36,270 nucleotides of DNA, taken from the NCBI GenBank assembly GCA_027576995.1, contig JANBQC010000266.1, positions 1 to 36,270 on the forward strand, read 5' to 3'. Position 1 is the stretch's first letter. Every line of letters starts with the position of its first letter. The notes under the pieces were generated by a model, which searched no databases, had not been told where the DNA came from, and worked only from the letters and a program-made list of their open reading frames with translations. A program made the position numbers and the translations under genes. The stretch is from Dimargaris cristalligena. Its lineage: Eukaryota; Kickxellomycota; Dimargaritomycetes; Dimargaritales; Dimargaritaceae. Shown here piece by piece: positions 33,787 through 36,270 of the stretch.

Positions 33787-34228
33787 ACATATGTTGTGGT
33801 GTGGCAGAGTGACTATATAATAATAGGTGTGAATGCCTTATAATCAAAGAGATAGTAAAGTTGAACCTTAAGAATAACTAAGACAACTGTAGGCAAAACT
33901 GCCAGTACAGTTCAGAAGAATGAAAAAAAGATGTTTTATTAAGAGTTGTGATTCTTGAAGGTATTTATACTGAAGAGGTGGTTGAAGTCCAACCTATATG
34001 GTATTACTGCTTGAATTGATAAATAATGAGGAATTTATGAATATATCTGGCTACTGATGATATCAAATATAAATGTAAGTGGTATTTGATGTATCTCTTG
34101 CTTGCTATGATATTGTAAGGCTATAAAATAATAAATCATGACTTTGCTGATAAAAGGATATAAAAATAGAATGTGATTGAAAAAGGGAATACTATGATTG
34201 ACTAAGTAGTCTCAGGTCCTACCACAAC
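33787..34228. other. Spacer between inverted family-B LTRs
   Basis: About 440 bases of AT-rich sequence with no CpG, no recognised coding potential and no clear similarity to the flanking LTRs beyond the first and last 10-15 bases (ATGTTGTGGT-like on both sides, inverted). Confidence 0.45.
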
Positions 34229-34233
34229 ATTTG

Positions 34234-34741
34234 TGTCATAAAACAGTGGGAAAATATTGAAAATGAAAGTTTAAATAGTAATAAACATATGGTAAAAATT
34301 GGCAAAAGAATTGGTTATCTCAAAGGCAAGAAACAGGGTATTAAAGTCTGCTTTATTAATGATGGGTGATTACCCCTTATTTATATGTCGGGAAATAAAT
34401 CAAGGGGTTAGGGTATTCAGGGGTGATGGAAAGTAGTAGCTGGTCTTAATATCATTGTTGGAATAACCACTGGTGGTCCTGGGTCACTTGATGTTATTGG
34501 CTGGGAATATTGGGGATGGCAGTGGTGTTGCTGGTTTTAATTGAGTTCCGAATGAGTTTATTCTAATAAACTCAGTGGCTTAGTTACTCAGGATGTCATA
34601 GGAATATTTGGTACTTGGGGGTTGGGGATTCCTGAAGGATGACTGGGGGAATCACTAGACTGGTCCTGAGGATATCCTGGTGACCTGGGCCTGGGAATAT
34701 ATGCCACTAAAGTTTATGGTTCTTGGGGAGGTGGCACAACA
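34234..34741 (-). mobile_element. Solo LTR, family B copy 2, inverted
   Basis: 508 bases, reverse complement of copy 1 over its whole length with mostly transition differences. On the minus strand it starts TGTTGTGCCACC and ends GACA. Flanks ATTTG (34229-34233) and ATATG (34742-34746) match at four of five bases, a possible decayed target duplication. Confidence 0.8.
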
Positions 34742-34828
34742 ATATGTAGTAATAGGTAGTAAATACCCTTAAGCTTCAGTGATATCACTGATGATGTACC
34801 CAATGACCATTAATCAAATCATCACCAT
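34742..34828. other. Short spacer between LTR copies
   Basis: AT-rich; no feature recognised. Confidence 0.4.
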
Positions 34829-35402
34829 TGTCAGCCCTCCTAATCTGACCTAAATCCAGACCTAATGATTATCCACCCTTATTAGGCCTTGTAGTGCCAT
34901 ATTAACCCTCCTATAGTTACCCCTGGTACTCTGGTATCATCATTTACTATATAACCCTTCTCCTTCTAGCCCCAATGCTTTACACAAAATACTCAACCTA
35001 CTGATCCAATGACTCTTCCAGTTCCCATTAGAGTCTTCCCAATACAAAGCCCATCTAGTTAGTCTATACTATAGTTTAGTAGTATCTCCCCATGGAACCT
35101 CCCTCTGGAGCTGTCCCCATATATATATAACCAGGCCCCATTATGGACCAGTTCAATTCTTTAGCTTATTTATATCCCCTAGTTTACCCCAATAAACTCT
35201 ACATATACTCACCCCCTTATACTAACTAGTAAATGTACCTACTGCATATCCCTTGCATTTACCTGCACTTGTCCTTTATTAGTTAGTACTACACCCCCAT
35301 CCTAATACTAGTAACCCACTTGGCCAAGTCTAAGCCCTACCTACCATTAGAAGCCTATCCTCGGGACTCTTGATGGACTAAGAGTGGTTAACCTGGGTAA
35401 CG
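34829..35402 (+). mobile_element. LTR, family A copy 2
   Basis: 574 bases starting TGTCAGCCC and ending GGTAACG (CA changed to CG or mutated). It aligns end to end with the copy at 32274-32856 in the same orientation, differing mainly by transitions. AATAAA is conserved near 35201. No target duplication is seen (ACCAT against TACTG), so one flank was lost or rearranged. It abuts the truncated family-B copy. Confidence 0.8.
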
Positions 35403-35424
35403 TACTGGTACTTAGTCAGTAGGG

Positions 35425-35746
35425 ATTATGATATTCAAGGGCAACAAAATGCAGTAGTACTATTCTTGGTATCATTTTAAGAATAATTATTATTAGTCCT
35501 AGATCACCTGATTTTGATGGCTGGGATCCTTAGGGTCATGAGGAATGTTAATAGCTATTATTAAGCTCATACTAGGTTCATTCTTATAAAATCAGCGGCT
35601 TAGTTGTTGGGGGCAACATGTGGTCATTGGGTACTTGAGGGTTTCCTTGGGGGTTGTATTCTTGTAGGGATGTTAGAGGGATTACAGGACTGGTCTTGGG
35701 TACAAGTGTTATTAAAGTTTGTGGTTCTTAGGGAGGTGGCACAATA
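35425..35746 (-). mobile_element. Truncated LTR, family B copy 3
   Basis: About 320 bases matching the 5' two thirds of family B on the minus strand, ending at GGCACAATA (the LTR start in reverse). The 3' third, including the promoter/polyadenylation part, is missing where copy 2 of family A abuts. More diverged than copies 1 and 2. The left limit is approximate. Confidence 0.7.
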
Positions 35747-36270
35747 ATAGAATGACTAATGGCATTACTTCCTTACCTTGGTCAGTACCTGTTATCTCAC
35801 AGATCCCTTATACTAATTTATGGCCAAAACTTGGGGGGCCTATCCCACCAACTTTTACTGTTGACTTGAAAGTCTTCCAGTTACCACCTAGCATCCTCCA
35901 ATGTATGGGACTTCTATTCATAGATGAGACTAGTAGTACCTTTTGTCATATAGATATTCACATGAACCATGTTCCTATTATATACTAATGTGCTACTGTG
36001 GGTAGTTGGGCAGAGGCAGCATAAGCCCCAGTACACATTACCAATCCAAGAAGTAGCCATACTTTGGATGAATTCAAGGTCCCCGGATGATTGACAAGTT
36101 ATTTCCATGGGAATAGTCTGGGGCCGAGAGTATTATTTTATTTCCTTATGCTATCTGATTCTCTTTTTGTTCAGCTTTCCAAATCATGTTTCTATTTGCT
36201 TTTCTGTCTATTATTGACAAAGTTATAGGTCATCAAAATCAATGGTGATTTTAAAACTATGACAATTGAC
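35747..36270. other. CpG-poor sequence right of the LTRs
   Basis: Two CpGs in 524 bases. An 89-codon frame overlaps the LTR edge (35719-35988) and a 64-codon minus frame lies at 35914-36108, but I recognise no retroelement motif in either. It is probably more decayed repeat, unproven. Confidence 0.4.

Larger units (their letters stand above)
31660..36270. other. CpG-depleted, AT-rich repeat island
   Basis: I count about 12 CpG dinucleotides in these 4.6 kb, where base composition would predict on the order of 150. The genes and spacers to the left are CpG-rich or normal. The island contains all the repeats I recognised except microsatellites. No intact coding sequence is visible. Depletion of this strength restricted to repeats suggests cytosine methylation followed by deamination, or a RIP-like process. 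Confidence 0.8.

Noticed and set aside
35719..35988. 89-codon frame at the right edge as a retrotransposon protein
   Set aside because: It begins inside a reversed LTR, and I see no protease, reverse transcriptase or integrase motif.
31660..36270. CRISPR or prokaryotic-type array in the repeat-rich end
   Set aside because: Repeats are long, diverged and LTR-like with target duplications, and the surrounding genes are eukaryotic with spliceosomal introns.

Overview
The window looks like nuclear DNA of a filamentous, early-diverging fungus. The evidence is a White Collar-2 type PAS/GATA photoreceptor partner, a fungal-type vezatin/myosin-binding protein, a secreted GH18 chitinase, GT-AG introns of about 140-260 bases, strongly C-ending codons in the genes, and a eukaryotic tRNA-Leu(AAG) with internal A and B boxes. 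Zoopagomycota/Kickxellomycotina (for example a Dimargaris-like mycoparasite) would fit, but that placement is inference only.

Layout. 1-1531: CT-rich leader of the WC-2 gene, with a probable intron in the 5' UTR. 1532-3202 (+): WC-2. 3203-6875: no gene recognised. 6876-8247 (+): two-exon gene for a secreted protein of unknown family. 8248-12250: no gene recognised. 12251-13609 (+): secreted chitinase. 14747-14828 (+): tRNA-Leu(AAG). 15426-18482 (+): eight-exon vezatin-family membrane protein. 19163-21412 (+): NOC2. 21706-22094 (+): tentative small membrane protein. 22179-25022 (+): four-exon CWF19L1/CwfJ protein with four zinc knuckles. 25521-27117 (-): two-exon ZC3HC1/Pml39/Rsm1-type zinc-finger protein. 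28352-31285 (+): seven-exon signal recognition particle receptor alpha subunit. From about 31.6 kb to the end: an AT-rich, CpG-depleted repeat island.

The right half carries housekeeping genes for ribosome assembly (NOC2), spliceosome-associated lariat metabolism (CWF19L1), nuclear mRNA handling (ZC3HC1 family) and secretion (SRP receptor). They are not an operon; they are neighbours with their own promoters. The left half has a photoreception regulator and two secreted proteins set in wide noncoding spacers.

The repeat island holds two copies of a roughly 580-base LTR (family A), three copies of a roughly 505-base LTR (family B, two facing each other as an inverted pair), and a decayed array of about 72-base tandem units. 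One family-A LTR with a 5-base target duplication sits inside the array; removing it restores the 72-base phase. The last 4.6 kb contain only about a dozen CpGs. All eight surviving CpGs that I could align between repeat copies are TG, CA or TA in the partner copy. This points to methylation-driven or RIP-like mutation limited to the repeats. Splice structures were derived by hand from reading frame and GT-AG sites; no database search was possible.
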